From assembly GCF_014203395.1 (NCBI RefSeq), contig NZ_JACHIW010000001.1:4199501-4263500 (forward strand): a DNA stretch of 64,000 nt, given 5' to 3'. The notes beneath the pieces were generated by a model. The model made no database searches, was not told where the DNA came from, and was given only the letters and a program-made list of their open reading frames with translations. The DNA comes from Saccharopolyspora phatthalungensis. GTDB taxonomy: Bacteria; Actinomycetota; Actinomycetes; Mycobacteriales; Pseudonocardiaceae. Below, piece after piece: positions 48,185 through 57,448 of this stretch. Made by a program: the position numbers and the translations under genes. Each line of letters starts with the position of its first letter. Position 1 is the stretch's first letter.

Positions 48185-48865
48185 TCAGGGCTGGAAGCGG
48201 TAACCCATGCCGGTTTCGGTGAGCAGGTGTCGCGGGTGGTCGGGGTTGGCTTCCAGCTTTCGGCGCAGCTGGGCCATGTACTGGCGGAGGTAGTGCGTGT
48301 TGCGAACATAGGTGGGTCCCCACACCTGGGTGAGCAGGTGTTGCTGGCTGATGAGCTTTCCGGGGTTGCGCAGCAGGATTTGCAGCAGTTCCCATTCGGT
48401 GCGGGTGAGGTGCGGTCCGTCGGTGTCTCCGGCGCGGTGCACCGTCTTGTCGGTGAGGTCGACGAGGTAATCCCCGAGCGGCACGGTGGCGGCGGCGTCG
48501 CCCGTGGTGGTGCGGCGGGACACGGCGCGGATGCGGGCGAGGAGTTCGTCGAGGCCAAACGGCTTGGTGAGGTAGTCGTCGGCGCCGGCGTCGAGGGCAT
48601 CGACCTTGTCGCGGCTGTCGGAGCGGCCGGAGAGGACGATGATCGGCACGGCGGACCAGCCGCGCAGGCCCTGGATGACCTCGATGCCCTCCAGGTCGGG
48701 CAGGCCGAGGTCGAGGACGACGAGGTCCGGGTGCCAGTCGGCGGCGCAGCGCAGCGCGGCGATGCCGTCGGCCGCGACGGCCACGTCGTAGTGCCGGGCG
48801 CGCAGGTTGATGCGCAGCGCTCGCAGGATCTGGTGGTCGTCGTCGACGACGAGGACGCGGGTCAT
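48185..48865 (-). CDS. kdpE: KdpE response regulator
   Basis: A 226-residue OmpR-family regulator. The receiver has acidic residues DDD at 8-10 and phosphoacceptor Asp52 (LDLGLPD); the winged helix ends YLRQYMAQLRRKLE and GMGYRF. With KdpD it activates the kdp genes under potassium limitation or osmotic stress. It is the last gene of the kdp cluster and overlaps kdpD by four bases. Confidence 0.95.
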   Translation of the reverse strand: MTRVLVVDDDHQILRALRINLRARHYDVAVAADGIAALRCAADWHPDLVVLDLGLPDLEGIEVIQGLRGWSAVPIIVLSGRSDSRDKVDALDAGADDYLTKPFGLDELLARIRAVSRRTTTGDAAATVPLGDYLVDLTDKTVHRAGDTDGPHLTRTEWELLQILLRNPGKLISQQHLLTQVWGPTYVRNTHYLRQYMAQLRRKLEANPDHPRHLLTETGMGYRFQP

Positions 48866-51465
48866 CCCGGGCTCCCTCGGTTTGGCGTCGGCTGTTCGAC
48901 GGATCGGCTCTCTTCGCTGGTTTGCCTTGGGATGGCGGGTGTTTCGGCCGCGGGAAGGGTCAGGACCATGGTGAGCCCGCCGCCCGGGGTTTCTTCGGGG
49001 GCGAGGGTGCCGTGCATGGATTCGGTGAGCCCGCGGGCCAGGGCGAGGCCGAGTCCGACGCCGGTGTGGCTGTCGCGGTCGCCGAGGCGTTGGAACGGCA
49101 GGAAGATCTTCTCGTAGTCGGCCTGCCGGATGCCGGGGCCGCGGTCGATGATGCGGACTTCGACATGGTCGGCCAACGCGCTCGCGGTCACGAGCACCGG
49201 CTGCTCGGCGGGGTTGTAGTGCAGGGCGTTGGCGATGAGGTTGGCGAGGACCCGTTCCAGCAGGCCCGGATCGGCGAGCACGTCGGGCAGCGTTTCGGCG
49301 ATCTGGACCCGCACGCGGCCGGTTTCATCCAGTCCGTCGAGCGCTTGCGGCACCGCGTCGGCGACGGCGAGTTGTTGGGTGACGATGCCGAGCGTGCCGG
49401 ACTGCAGGCGACTCATGTCCAGCAGGTTGGCGACCAGCCGGTCCAGCCGGGCCAGGGATTGGTAGGCGGTGTCGAGGAGTTCGGCCTCGTCTTCGTCGCT
49501 CCACGCGACATCGTTGCTGCGGAGACTTTCGATTGCGGCGGTGGCGGAGGCCAGCGGGGTGCGCAGGTCGTGGCTGACGGCGGCGAGCAGGGCCGTGCGC
49601 ATCCGGTTGGCGTCGGCGAACTGTCGCGTTTGCTCGGCCTGTTCGGCGAGCCGGTGCTGACGCAGCGCGACGGCGGCCTGGGTGGCGAAGGCCTCCAGGA
49701 CACGCCGGTCCGAGGCCGGGAGCGTGGGCCCGCGCAGCGCGACCGCGAGATCTTCGCCGACCGCGATGTGGGTGTCACCGGCGTCCGGGCTGGGGCACGG
49801 TGCCGCGCCGACGGTCTCCACGACCTGCCAGGCCCGGGGATCGTGCTGTTCCTCTGGTGTGCGGGCGCTTTCGGGCCGCCGCTCCAACAGGGTCACGGCG
49901 TCTTGCCCGAACGTTTCGCGGAGCCGGGCGAGCAGCGCGGGCAGCGGCCGTTCGCCGCGCAGCACGCTGCCGGAGAGGTTGGACAGCATGGCGGCTTCGG
50001 CTCGGGCTCGGGCGGCTTCGCGGGTGCGGCGCGCGGCGAGGTCCACCACCACGCTGACCGCGATCGCGACGGCCACGAAGACGATCAGCGCGAGTAGGTT
50101 GTCGGGGTCGGAGATCGTCCACACGTATATCGGCGGGGTGAAGTAGTAATTGAGCACCAGGAACCCGGCCAGCGCGGCGGCGATGGCCGGCCAGAAGCCG
50201 CCGACGAGCGCGATCCCGACGACCAGCAGCAGGAACAGCAGGATCTCGCTGGGCAGCGAGAGGTCGTTGCGCGCGAACTCCAGGAACCCGGTCAGCAGTG
50301 GAATCCCGAGCACTGCCAGGGCGAATCCGCCGATGCGGCGACGCAGGCCCACGCCCGGCCCCAGGTTCGGTAGCCAGCTCCGGTGGCGGACATGTTCGTG
50401 GGTGACCATGTGCACGTCGATCGATCCGGAGTGGGCGGTGGTGGTGACACCGACGCCGCGGGAGAACAGCTGCGCCAGCCGGCCGCGGCGGGATGCGCCG
50501 AGGACGAGCTGGGTGGCGTTGACGCCGCGGGCGAAGTCGAGCAGCGCGGCCGGGATGTCCTCTCCTAGCACCTGGTGGTAGGTGCCGCCGAGGTTTTCGA
50601 GCAGGGCGCGCTGGCGGGCCAGGTGGGCAGGGTTGGCGTCGGAGAGGCCGTCGCCGCGGATGATGTGCACCGCCAGGAGATCCGCGCCCCGGGCGCGCTC
50701 GGCGATGCGGGCGGCCCGCCGGATCAGCGTGTCGCCCTCGGGACCGCCGGCGAGCGCGACGACGACGCGTTCGCGGGCTTCCCAGGTGCCGGTGATGTCG
50801 TGCTCGGCCCGGTAGTGGTCGAGCTGCTCGTCGACCTTGTCGGCCAGCCACAGCAGCGCGAGCTCGCGGAGCGCGGTGAGGTTGCCGACGCGGAAGTAGT
50901 TGCTCAGCGCCGCGTCGATTTTCTCGGGCGGGTAGACGTTGCCGTGCGCCATGCGTCGACGCAGCGCTTCGGCGGTCATGTCGACCAGTTCGACCTGTTC
51001 GGCGCGGCGGACCACTTCGTCGGGCACCGTTTCCCGTTGCGGGATGCCGGTGATGTGCTCGACGACGTCGTTGACCGACTCCAGGTGCTGGATGTTCACG
51101 GTGGAGATCACGTCGATGCCCGCGTCAAGGATCTCCTCGATGTCCTGCCAGCGCTTGGCGTTGCGCGAACCGGGCACATTGGTGTGGGCCAGTTCGTCGA
51201 TCAGCGCCACCTGCGGGTGGCGGGCGCGGACGGCGTCGACGTCGAGTTCGGTGAACACCGCATCGCGGTAGCCGAGGGTCCGGCGCGGGATGATCTCCAA
51301 TCCCTCCAGCAGTTCGGTGGTGCGCGGCCGGTCATAGGTCTCGACGAACCCCACGACCACGTCGGTGCCCCGGCCCAGTCGGCGGTGGCCTTCGCAGAGC
51401 ATGGCGTAGGTCTTTCCGACGCCCGGCGCGGCGCCGAGGTACACGCGCAGCCGGCCTCGTGGCAT
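48862..51465 (-). CDS. kdpD: KdpD sensor histidine kinase
   Basis: An 867-residue kinase. Residues 5-215 form the KdpD sensor domain with Walker A GAAPGVGKTYAM, residues 235-360 a universal-stress domain, 385-500 the four membrane segments (DUF4118), then a GAF-like region, phosphoacceptor His632 in AAVSHDLRTPLAS, and the ATPase with RIIDRGPGIR and GVGLGLALARGL. It senses potassium need and phosphorylates KdpE. ATG 51465 is chosen by GGAGGTGACGCG upstream; the longer frame reads antisense-like sequence. Confidence 0.95.
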   Translation of the reverse strand: MPRGRLRVYLGAAPGVGKTYAMLCEGHRRLGRGTDVVVGFVETYDRPRTTELLEGLEIIPRRTLGYRDAVFTELDVDAVRARHPQVALIDELAHTNVPGSRNAKRWQDIEEILDAGIDVISTVNIQHLESVNDVVEHITGIPQRETVPDEVVRRAEQVELVDMTAEALRRRMAHGNVYPPEKIDAALSNYFRVGNLTALRELALLWLADKVDEQLDHYRAEHDITGTWEARERVVVALAGGPEGDTLIRRAARIAERARGADLLAVHIIRGDGLSDANPAHLARQRALLENLGGTYHQVLGEDIPAALLDFARGVNATQLVLGASRRGRLAQLFSRGVGVTTTAHSGSIDVHMVTHEHVRHRSWLPNLGPGVGLRRRIGGFALAVLGIPLLTGFLEFARNDLSLPSEILLFLLLVVGIALVGGFWPAIAAALAGFLVLNYYFTPPIYVWTISDPDNLLALIVFVAVAIAVSVVVDLAARRTREAARARAEAAMLSNLSGSVLRGERPLPALLARLRETFGQDAVTLLERRPESARTPEEQHDPRAWQVVETVGAAPCPSPDAGDTHIAVGEDLAVALRGPTLPASDRRVLEAFATQAAVALRQHRLAEQAEQTRQFADANRMRTALLAAVSHDLRTPLASATAAIESLRSNDVAWSDEDEAELLDTAYQSLARLDRLVANLLDMSRLQSGTLGIVTQQLAVADAVPQALDGLDETGRVRVQIAETLPDVLADPGLLERVLANLIANALHYNPAEQPVLVTASALADHVEVRIIDRGPGIRQADYEKIFLPFQRLGDRDSHTGVGLGLALARGLTESMHGTLAPEETPGGGLTMVLTLPAAETPAIPRQTSEESRSVEQPTPNRGSPG

Positions 51466-51484
51466 CGCGTCACCTCCGTCCACC

Positions 51485-52351
51485 TCAGGCGTGCGGTTGG
51501 CGGTCGAGCGCCAGGTTGAGTTCCAGCACGTTGACCGTGGGTTCGCCCAGGAAACCCAGCGCACGGCCGGTCGAGTGCCGCATGACCAGTGTGTGCACCT
51601 GCTCAAGGCTCATGCCACGGGCCGCGGCGACCCGATGCTCCTGCAACAGCGCGTAGGCGGGGGAGATGTCCGGGTCGAGTCCGCTTCCGCTGGCCGTCAC
51701 GGCGTCGGGCGGCACGGCCGGGACGGCCGGGCCGCTGCCGCGGATCGGGACGAGCCGGCCGGCCGAGTAGTCCTCACCGGGATACGCGCATGCGACCCGG
51801 GCCCCGCGGTAGCTGGTCAGGAACGGCACGGTCGGGCACACCTCGTTCACGCTGACCACCCGCGGCGCCTCGCCGGGGCGTTCGCCGAACACCGCGAGCA
51901 CCGCGCCCACACCGCTGGGCGTGCAGTACGGCCGCGAACCATCGACCCCTTCCCGCTCGCCGATCGCCTTGCTCCGCGAGCACACCAGGGTCAACAGACT
52001 CTGCCTGCCTGCCACCCCCGCAGCGGCTGGCGTGTCGACAATGTCCTCGGGACCGAGGTTGCTCGCGCCGCTGGAGGTGGGGTCGTAGCCCGCGCCGGCG
52101 GCGCTGGGACGGCTCTGGAAGTACCGCGGCAACGCCTGGCCATTGGCATCGGTGAACGACTGACCGATGATCCGGCTGCCCGCCGCGCCCGCGTCGGTCC
52201 GCACCATCGAGCCCTCGGCCCGTTCGCGCAACCCCGGCACCTGACCGATGGCCAGGACCGCGAAGGGAAAGGCCAGGCCGAACAGCACTGTGCACACCAG
52301 CAACATCCGCAGGGCGGCGAGGTGGCGGCGCAGCCAGATCGGCAGGAACAT
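51485..52351 (-). CDS. kdpC: Potassium-transporting ATPase subunit KdpC (long form)
   Basis: A 288-residue subunit with one N-terminal membrane helix (LRMLLVCTVLFGLAFPFAVL), GSRIIGQSFTDANG, YFQSRPSA and the C-terminal VTASGSGLDPDISPAYAL. It is about 100 residues longer than E. coli KdpC; the extra part (about 100-205) includes VVSVNEVCPTVPFL and four Cys-containing stretches, and would lie outside the membrane. KdpC stabilises the KdpFABC pump. ATG 52351 overlaps the kdpB stop as TGATG; GTG 52354 is an alternative. Confidence 0.93.
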   Translation of the reverse strand: MFLPIWLRRHLAALRMLLVCTVLFGLAFPFAVLAIGQVPGLRERAEGSMVRTDAGAAGSRIIGQSFTDANGQALPRYFQSRPSAAGAGYDPTSSGASNLGPEDIVDTPAAAGVAGRQSLLTLVCSRSKAIGEREGVDGSRPYCTPSGVGAVLAVFGERPGEAPRVVSVNEVCPTVPFLTSYRGARVACAYPGEDYSAGRLVPIRGSGPAVPAVPPDAVTASGSGLDPDISPAYALLQEHRVAAARGMSLEQVHTLVMRHSTGRALGFLGEPTVNVLELNLALDRQPHA

Positions 52352-54507
52352 CACGACATCCCGGGGAGGAACTGGACGGCCAGGTCGATGAGCTTGATGC
52401 CGAGGAACGGCGCCACGATCCCACCCAGGCCGTAGCGGTAGAGGTTGCGGCTGAGCATCTGGGCGGCGCTGGCCGGTCGGTAACGAACACCGCGCAGGGC
52501 CAGCGGAATAAGCACCGCGATGATCAGCGCGTTGAAGATGACCGCGGACAGGATCGCCGATGCGGGACTGGTCAGGCGCATGACGTTGAGCGCGTCGAGC
52601 CCGGGGTACACCGCCGCGAACATGGCGGGGATGATCGCGAAGTACTTGGCGATGTCGTTGGCGATGCTGAAGGTGGTCAGCGCGCCGCGCGTGATGAGCA
52701 GCTGCTTGCCGATCTCGACGATCTCGATCAGCTTGGTCGGGTTGGAGTCGAGGTCGACCATGTTGGCGGCTTCCTTGGCCGGTGAGGTGCCGGTGTTCAT
52801 CGCGACGCCGACGTCGGCCTGCGCCAGCGCGGGGGCGTCGTTGGTGCCGTCGCCGGTCATGGCCACCAGCCGTCCGCCTTCTTGTTCGCGGCGGATCAGC
52901 GCGATCTTGTCCTCGGGGGTCGCCTCGGCCAGGAAGTCATCGACCCCGGCCTCGTTGGCGATGGCCTTAGCGGTCAGCGGGTTGTCGCCGGTGATCATCA
53001 CGGTGCGGATGCCCATCTGCCGCATCGCGTCGAACCGCTCCCGCATGCCCTGCTTGACCACGTCCTTGAGGTGGATCACCCCGAGGGTGCGCGCGGGCCG
53101 GTCGTCCTGGCAGTCGGCGACGACCAGCGCGGTGCCGCCATCGGCGCTGATGCGTTGCACGCTCGCATCGACGTCCTCGGTCGACTCGCCGCCGTGTTCG
53201 CGGACCCAGGCCAGCACGGCGGATGCGGCACCCTTGCGGATCCGCCGGGTGCCGCCGTCGGAGTCCAGGTCGACGCCGCTCATCCGGGTCTGCGCGCTGA
53301 ACGGGATGAAGTTCGCCTGCGGGGCCACCCCGTCCGCGCGGGCTCGCAGTTCGTAGGCGTGCTTGGCGAGCACGACGATCGAGCGGCCTTCGGGGGTCTC
53401 GTCGGCCAAACTCGACAGCTGCGCGGCATCGGCGACCTCACCCGCGGTGGCGCCGTCGCCGGGCAGGAACTCGGTGGCCACGCGGTTGCCGAGGGTGATC
53501 GTGCCCGTCTTGTCCAGCAGCAGGGTGTTCACATCCCCGGCGGCCTCGACGGCGCGACCGCTCATCGCCAGGACGTTGCGCTGCACCAGCCGGTCCATGC
53601 CGGCGATGCCGATCGCCGACAGCAGCGCCCCGATCGTCGTCGGGATCAGGCAGATCAACAACGCCACGAGCACCACGCCGGTCACACCCGCGCTGGTCAA
53701 CGCGAGGCTGTCGGGGATGCCCGGCTGGACCGCCTTGCTGTAGATCGCAAGTGGTTGCAGGGTGGCCACGGCGAGCAGGAAGATCAGCGTCAACGCGGCG
53801 AGCAGGATGTTCAGCGCGATTTCGTTGGGGGTCTTCTGCCGGTTGGCGCCCTCCACCAAGGCGATCATCCGGTCCACGAAGCTCTCGCCGGGCAACTGCG
53901 TGATCTGCACGATGATCCGGTCCGAAAGCACCTTGGTCCCCCCGGTCACCGCGGAGCGGTCGCCGCCGGACTCGCGGATCACCGGTGCGGACTCGCCGGT
54001 GATCACCGACTCGTCCACGCTCGCGACGCCCTCAAGCACATCGCCGTCGCCGGGGATGATGTCGCCGGCTTCGACGATCACGCGGTCGCCGCGTCGCAGC
54101 GCCGAGGCCGGCACGATTTCCCACCGCTGGCTCGTGTGTCCCGGCTGCCACCCGATCAAGCGGCGTGCCTGGGTCTCGCGTTTGGCGCGGCGCAGCGTCG
54201 CGGCCTGAGCCTTGCCGCGGCCTTCGGCCACCGCCTCGGCCAGGTTGGCCAACAGCACGGTCAGCCACAGCCAGACGACGATCAGCCACGCGAACCACGA
54301 CGGCGCGACCATCGCGAGCACCGTCGTCCACCCGGCGCCGATCTCGACGGTCAGCATGATCGGGTTGTGCCACAAGGTGAACGGGTTCAGCTTGCGAAAC
54401 GCGTCCGGCAGCGACCGCACGAGCAGGTGCGGATCGAGCAGGCCCGCCTGGATCCGGCGTGCCTCCGCGACGGCCGGGGGCGCGATACCGGGAGCAGTGG
54501 TGACCAT
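52351..54507 (-). CDS. kdpB: Potassium-transporting ATPase subunit KdpB
   Basis: The 718-residue P-type ATPase subunit that powers potassium uptake. It has the phosphorylation motif [17 protein letters not shown] ([13 protein letters not shown]), [10 protein letters not shown] and [20 protein letters not shown]. The start ATG 54507 gives the normal KdpB N-terminus ([20 protein letters not shown]) and shares a base with the kdpA stop. The frame stays open far upstream, but that part reads through kdpA in another frame and is not KdpB-like. Confidence 0.96.
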   Translation of the reverse strand: MVTTAPGIAPPAVAEARRIQAGLLDPHLLVRSLPDAFRKLNPFTLWHNPIMLTVEIGAGWTTVLAMVAPSWFAWLIVVWLWLTVLLANLAEAVAEGRGKAQAATLRRAKRETQARRLIGWQPGHTSQRWEIVPASALRRGDRVIVEAGDIIPGDGDVLEGVASVDESVITGESAPVIRESGGDRSAVTGGTKVLSDRIIVQITQLPGESFVDRMIALVEGANRQKTPNEIALNILLAALTLIFLLAVATLQPLAIYSKAVQPGIPDSLALTSAGVTGVVLVALLICLIPTTIGALLSAIGIAGMDRLVQRNVLAMSGRAVEAAGDVNTLLLDKTGTITLGNRVATEFLPGDGATAGEVADAAQLSSLADETPEGRSIVVLAKHAYELRARADGVAPQANFIPFSAQTRMSGVDLDSDGGTRRIRKGAASAVLAWVREHGGESTEDVDASVQRISADGGTALVVADCQDDRPARTLGVIHLKDVVKQGMRERFDAMRQMGIRTVMITGDNPLTAKAIANEAGVDDFLAEATPEDKIALIRREQEGGRLVAMTGDGTNDAPALAQADVGVAMNTGTSPAKEAANMVDLDSNPTKLIEIVEIGKQLLITRGALTTFSIANDIAKYFAIIPAMFAAVYPGLDALNVMRLTSPASAILSAVIFNALIIAVLIPLALRGVRYRPASAAQMLSRNLYRYGLGGIVAPFLGIKLIDLAVQFLPGMS

Positions 54508-56168
54508 CACCCGACTCCTTCCGCGATCGGCGCCAGGGCGAGCATCGGCAGGAAGGTCAGCGCGACCAGGATGATCGTCACCCCGGCGAGCATTCCGGCG
54601 AACTGCGGGCGGTAGGTGGGCAGCGTGCCCGCCGAGACGGGAACGGGTTTCTGCCGGGCCAGCGAACCCGCCAGCGCTAGCACGAACACCATCGGCAGGA
54701 ACCGGCCGAACACCATCGCCAAGCCGAGCGCGGTGTTGAAATATGCCGTGTTGGCGGACAATCCGGCGAACGCCGACCCGTTGTTGTTGGCCGCCGAGGT
54801 GAACGCGTACAGGACTTCGGACAGGCCGTGTGCCCGGGTGTTGAGCATGGCCGCCGGGCCCGCCGGTATCGCCATCGTGACCGCCGTGCCGAACAGAACC
54901 AGCGCCGGCGTGGCCAAAAAGGACAGTGCCGCGAGCTTGATCTCCCGGCTGCCGATCTTCTTGCCGAGATATTCGGGCGTGCGGCCGACCATGAGCCCGG
55001 CCAGGAAAACCGTCAGCACGGCCAGCACGAGCATGCCGTACAGGCCCGAGCCGACGCCGCCGGGCGCGACTTCGCCCAGCATCATGTTCACCATCAGCAC
55101 GCCGCCGCCGAGGCTGGTGTAGGAGTCGTGGAAGGAGTTCACCGCTCCCGTTGAGGTCAACGTCGTCGCCGTGGCGAAAAGGCCCGAGTTCGACACGCCG
55201 AAGCGCACTTCCCGGCCCTCCATCGACGCGCCGATCGCCGTCGGGACTGTGCCGTGGTGCGTGAGTTCGAAGACCTGGACCAGGATCGTGCTCACCAGGG
55301 CGAGCACGCCCATGACGGCGACGATGGCGTAGCCCTGCCGCCGGTCGCCGACCATCCGGCCGAACGTGCGCGGCAGCGAGAACGCGATGACCAGCAGCAG
55401 GAAGATCTGCACCCAGTTGGTCCAGGCCGTGGGATTCTCGAACGGGTGCGCGGAATTGGCGTTGAAGAAACCGCCGCCGTTGGTGCCGAGTTCCTTGATC
55501 GCTTCCTGACTGGCCACCGGTCCGCCCACGATCGTCTGCGCACCGCCCGTGGGTGTGGTCACCGGCTGCGCGCCGTGCAGGTTCTGGACCACGCCGCCCG
55601 CCAACAGCACGAGCGCGCCGAGGAATGCGATGGGCAACAGGATCCGGACGCTGCCGCGAACCAGATCCACCCAGAAATTGCCCAGCTCGGCGGTCCTGCT
55701 GCGCGCGAACCCGCGTACCAATGCGATCGCGACCGCCATCCCGGTTGCGGCCGAAACGAAGTTCTGCACGGCGAGTCCGGCCATCTGCACCAGGTGCCCC
55801 ATCGTCGACTCGCCCGTATACGCCTGCCAGTTCGTATTGGTGGTGAAGCTGATCGCGGTGTTCCACGCGGTGTCCGGCCGGACCGCGTCGTGCCCCAGGC
55901 TGAGCACCAAGTGGTTCTGCACGCGTTGCAAGCCGTACAGGAAGAGCACCGAGATGGCCGAAAACGCCAGCACGCTGCGTGCGTAGGAGCCCCAAGTCTG
56001 CCCGGAACCCGGGGCGATGCCGGCCACCCGGTAGATCCCGCGCTCAACCGCCAGGTGCCGATCGCTGGAGTACACGCGATACATGTAGTCCCCCAGCGGC
56101 CGGTGCACCGCTGCCAACGCGAGTACCAACGTCGCGATGAACAGGACTCCGGCGCTGGCCGTCGTCAT
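54507..56168 (-). CDS. kdpA: Potassium-transporting ATPase subunit KdpA
   Basis: The 553-residue potassium-channel-like subunit of the Kdp pump, with about ten membrane segments and four selectivity-filter-like regions such as [29 protein letters not shown] and NNGSAFAGL. It overlaps kdpB by one base and is preceded by kdpF at two bases, so the pump genes form one operon transcribed leftwards. Confidence 0.96.
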   Translation of the reverse strand: MTTASAGVLFIATLVLALAAVHRPLGDYMYRVYSSDRHLAVERGIYRVAGIAPGSGQTWGSYARSVLAFSAISVLFLYGLQRVQNHLVLSLGHDAVRPDTAWNTAISFTTNTNWQAYTGESTMGHLVQMAGLAVQNFVSAATGMAVAIALVRGFARSRTAELGNFWVDLVRGSVRILLPIAFLGALVLLAGGVVQNLHGAQPVTTPTGGAQTIVGGPVASQEAIKELGTNGGGFFNANSAHPFENPTAWTNWVQIFLLLVIAFSLPRTFGRMVGDRRQGYAIVAVMGVLALVSTILVQVFELTHHGTVPTAIGASMEGREVRFGVSNSGLFATATTLTSTGAVNSFHDSYTSLGGGVLMVNMMLGEVAPGGVGSGLYGMLVLAVLTVFLAGLMVGRTPEYLGKKIGSREIKLAALSFLATPALVLFGTAVTMAIPAGPAAMLNTRAHGLSEVLYAFTSAANNNGSAFAGLSANTAYFNTALGLAMVFGRFLPMVFVLALAGSLARQKPVPVSAGTLPTYRPQFAGMLAGVTIILVALTFLPMLALAPIAEGVG

Positions 56169-56169
56169 C

Positions 56170-56259
56170 TTAGAACCGCTCCGGGAACAGCAGCGCCAGC
56201 AACAGGAACACCAGTAGCACCACGGCCAACACCAGCCCGACGAAGTTCTCCACGGTCAC
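56170..56259 (-). CDS. kdpF: Potassium-transporting ATPase subunit KdpF
   Basis: A 29-residue single-helix peptide, [20 protein letters not shown] continuing to LFPERF. Size, one membrane helix and the FPERF ending are typical of KdpF, which lies between KdpA and KdpB in the pump and stabilises it. It begins with GTG 56259 in a four-base overlap with an upstream 27-residue membrane peptide and ends two bases before kdpA. Confidence 0.9.
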   Translation of the reverse strand: MTVENFVGLVLAVVLLVFLLLALLFPERF

Positions 56260-56339
56260 AACCGTTCGACCACCCGAAGCACGAGTGCCAGCAGGACGAA
56301 GACCGCGATGGTCAACGCCACGAAAGCCAGATCGACCAT
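56256..56339 (-). CDS. 27-residue membrane microprotein upstream of kdpF
   Basis: ATG 56339 opens a frame MVDLAFVALTIAVFVLLALV followed by LRVVERL and TGA. It is one hydrophobic helix with a basic end, like KdpF in size. Its stop overlaps the kdpF GTG as GTGA, so the two are translationally coupled. It is not one of the four classical Kdp subunits. A role in the pump or its assembly is inferred only from coupling and size. Confidence 0.65.
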   Translation of the reverse strand: MVDLAFVALTIAVFVLLALVLRVVERL

Positions 56340-56363
56340 GACGCCCCCACTTCACCTCGGCGT

Positions 56364-56885
56364 TCACAGCGAAGTCCGATGTGGACGACTATCGGCGCGG
56401 CTGTTGGTAGCGGACCGAAGTCCTTCCGATGATGTCGCCGTCTCGGCTCGTGGCACTGGCTCGGGTCGTGGAACCGGCACGGCCACCCGAGCCGACGCCT
56501 CGACCGGCGACCGCTCGTGCACGCCGACCAGCACCCAGCCGCAAACGATGCCCGCTAGTGCCGCGCCGGCGAGCGTTCCCAGCCAGACGGCATCGCCGTA
56601 GCCGTCCCACCCGAGTTCGCCGTACCCGTGCACGATGAATCCGTTCAGGAACGCCCACCCCAGGGCCGCGGTGACCAGTGCGCCTACGGCATTGCTGATC
56701 GCGATGGCGTATCCGCCGACCACGAGGCTCAGCACGACCAGCCCGGCGACCGGGGCGCCCAACCACCAGACCGCCAGGGCAGCCGGCAACGTCCCGACGG
56801 CCACGACGAAGAAGCCCGCCGCAGACGTGATCGCGGGTCCGCCGACCGACAAGCGGGCCGAGCCGCCACGCCAGAACATGCGCAT
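56364..56885 (-). CDS. Membrane protein at the head of the kdp cluster
   Basis: A protein of about 173 residues with four hydrophobic segments between residues 15 and 125 (FFVVAVGTLPAALAVWWL, AGLVVLSLVVGGYAIAIS, ALVTAALGWAFLNGFIVHGY, WLGTLAGAALAGIVCGWVL) and a hydrophilic, Arg/Pro-rich tail of 50 residues. The layout is like the four-helix membrane part of KdpD (DUF4118), and it is read in the same direction 25 bases before the kdp microprotein. ATG 56885 is chosen; GTG 56921 is in frame. Function is not known. Confidence 0.7.
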   Translation of the reverse strand: MRMFWRGGSARLSVGGPAITSAAGFFVVAVGTLPAALAVWWLGAPVAGLVVLSLVVGGYAIAISNAVGALVTAALGWAFLNGFIVHGYGELGWDGYGDAVWLGTLAGAALAGIVCGWVLVGVHERSPVEASARVAVPVPRPEPVPRAETATSSEGLRSATNSRADSRPHRTSL

Positions 56886-57040
56886 CGTCACGCCCCCCGA
56901 CCTGACGAGTACCACCCTCACCTATGGGTGGTGACATGCTCAGTGAAGCTCGCCGACCGGCACCCGTCGGGCGCCTTGACGCAATTGCTACGAGCCGGGT
57001 CCTAACCTTGACGCTTCGCTCCGGCCGTTCGGCGCTGGCC

Positions 57041-57135
57041 TTAGCCGAGGGCGCGGTCCAGGAAGAATGCGGCGCTGATCAATGCCAGGTGGGTGAAGGC
57101 CTGCGGGAAGTTGCCAAGCTGTGCCCGTTCCCGAC
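57041..57135 (-). pseudogene. Remnant of a GH15 glucoamylase C-terminus
   Basis: On the minus strand the frame ending at TAA 57041-57043 encodes [20 protein letters not shown] followed by [24 protein letters not shown] is the conserved C-terminal signature of family 15 glucoamylase/trehalase-type hydrolases. Upstream of about 57135 the likeness stops. It is a left-over end of a deleted gene and marks a rearrangement between the kdp cluster and the polyketide synthase. Confidence 0.65.
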
Positions 57136-57448
57136 CAGCACATCTGTTCGTCTCCGCATCGTGATCGCGGCTTCCGACCCTCCACAGTGTCCGGTGATCG
57201 AGCTCGTTTCTCGCCAAGTGGGACGGGTCCACGGCTGCGCTGTTCGTTTACTGGACCCGCTCGCTTACGGGGCCCGCCCGCGTCGAACGACCAATATGAT
57301 CATTTGTCCCAAATGGCGAGAACTGGCGCCAGGTGTGTTTGGGCAAAGTCGACGTACTAACCGCGCAGAGACGTTTCGGCGCAGCCGACCTTGCTCCATA
57401 CGCTGGAGGGCAGTTGATCCTGTGCCCGATGCCGGAGAGGGGCCTCTC
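57136..57448. promoter_or_regulatory. Upstream region of the polyketide synthase with palindrome
   Basis: No gene is supported in these 313 bases. CATTTG-TCC-CAAATG at 57301-57315 is a perfect 6-base inverted repeat in the least GC-rich part (about 57285-57320) and is a good operator candidate. GGAGAGG at 57434-57440 is the ribosome site for the synthase. A promoter is expected here but no clear -35/-10 pair stands out. Confidence 0.45.

Noticed and set aside
48227..51519. Long plus-strand frames opposite kdpD and kdpE
   Set aside because: Gly/Ala/Arg-rich shadows of the two-component genes without domains.
54508..55995. Upstream extension of the kdpB frame
   Set aside because: The extra residues are an off-frame reading of kdpA; KdpB similarity begins exactly at ATG 54507.
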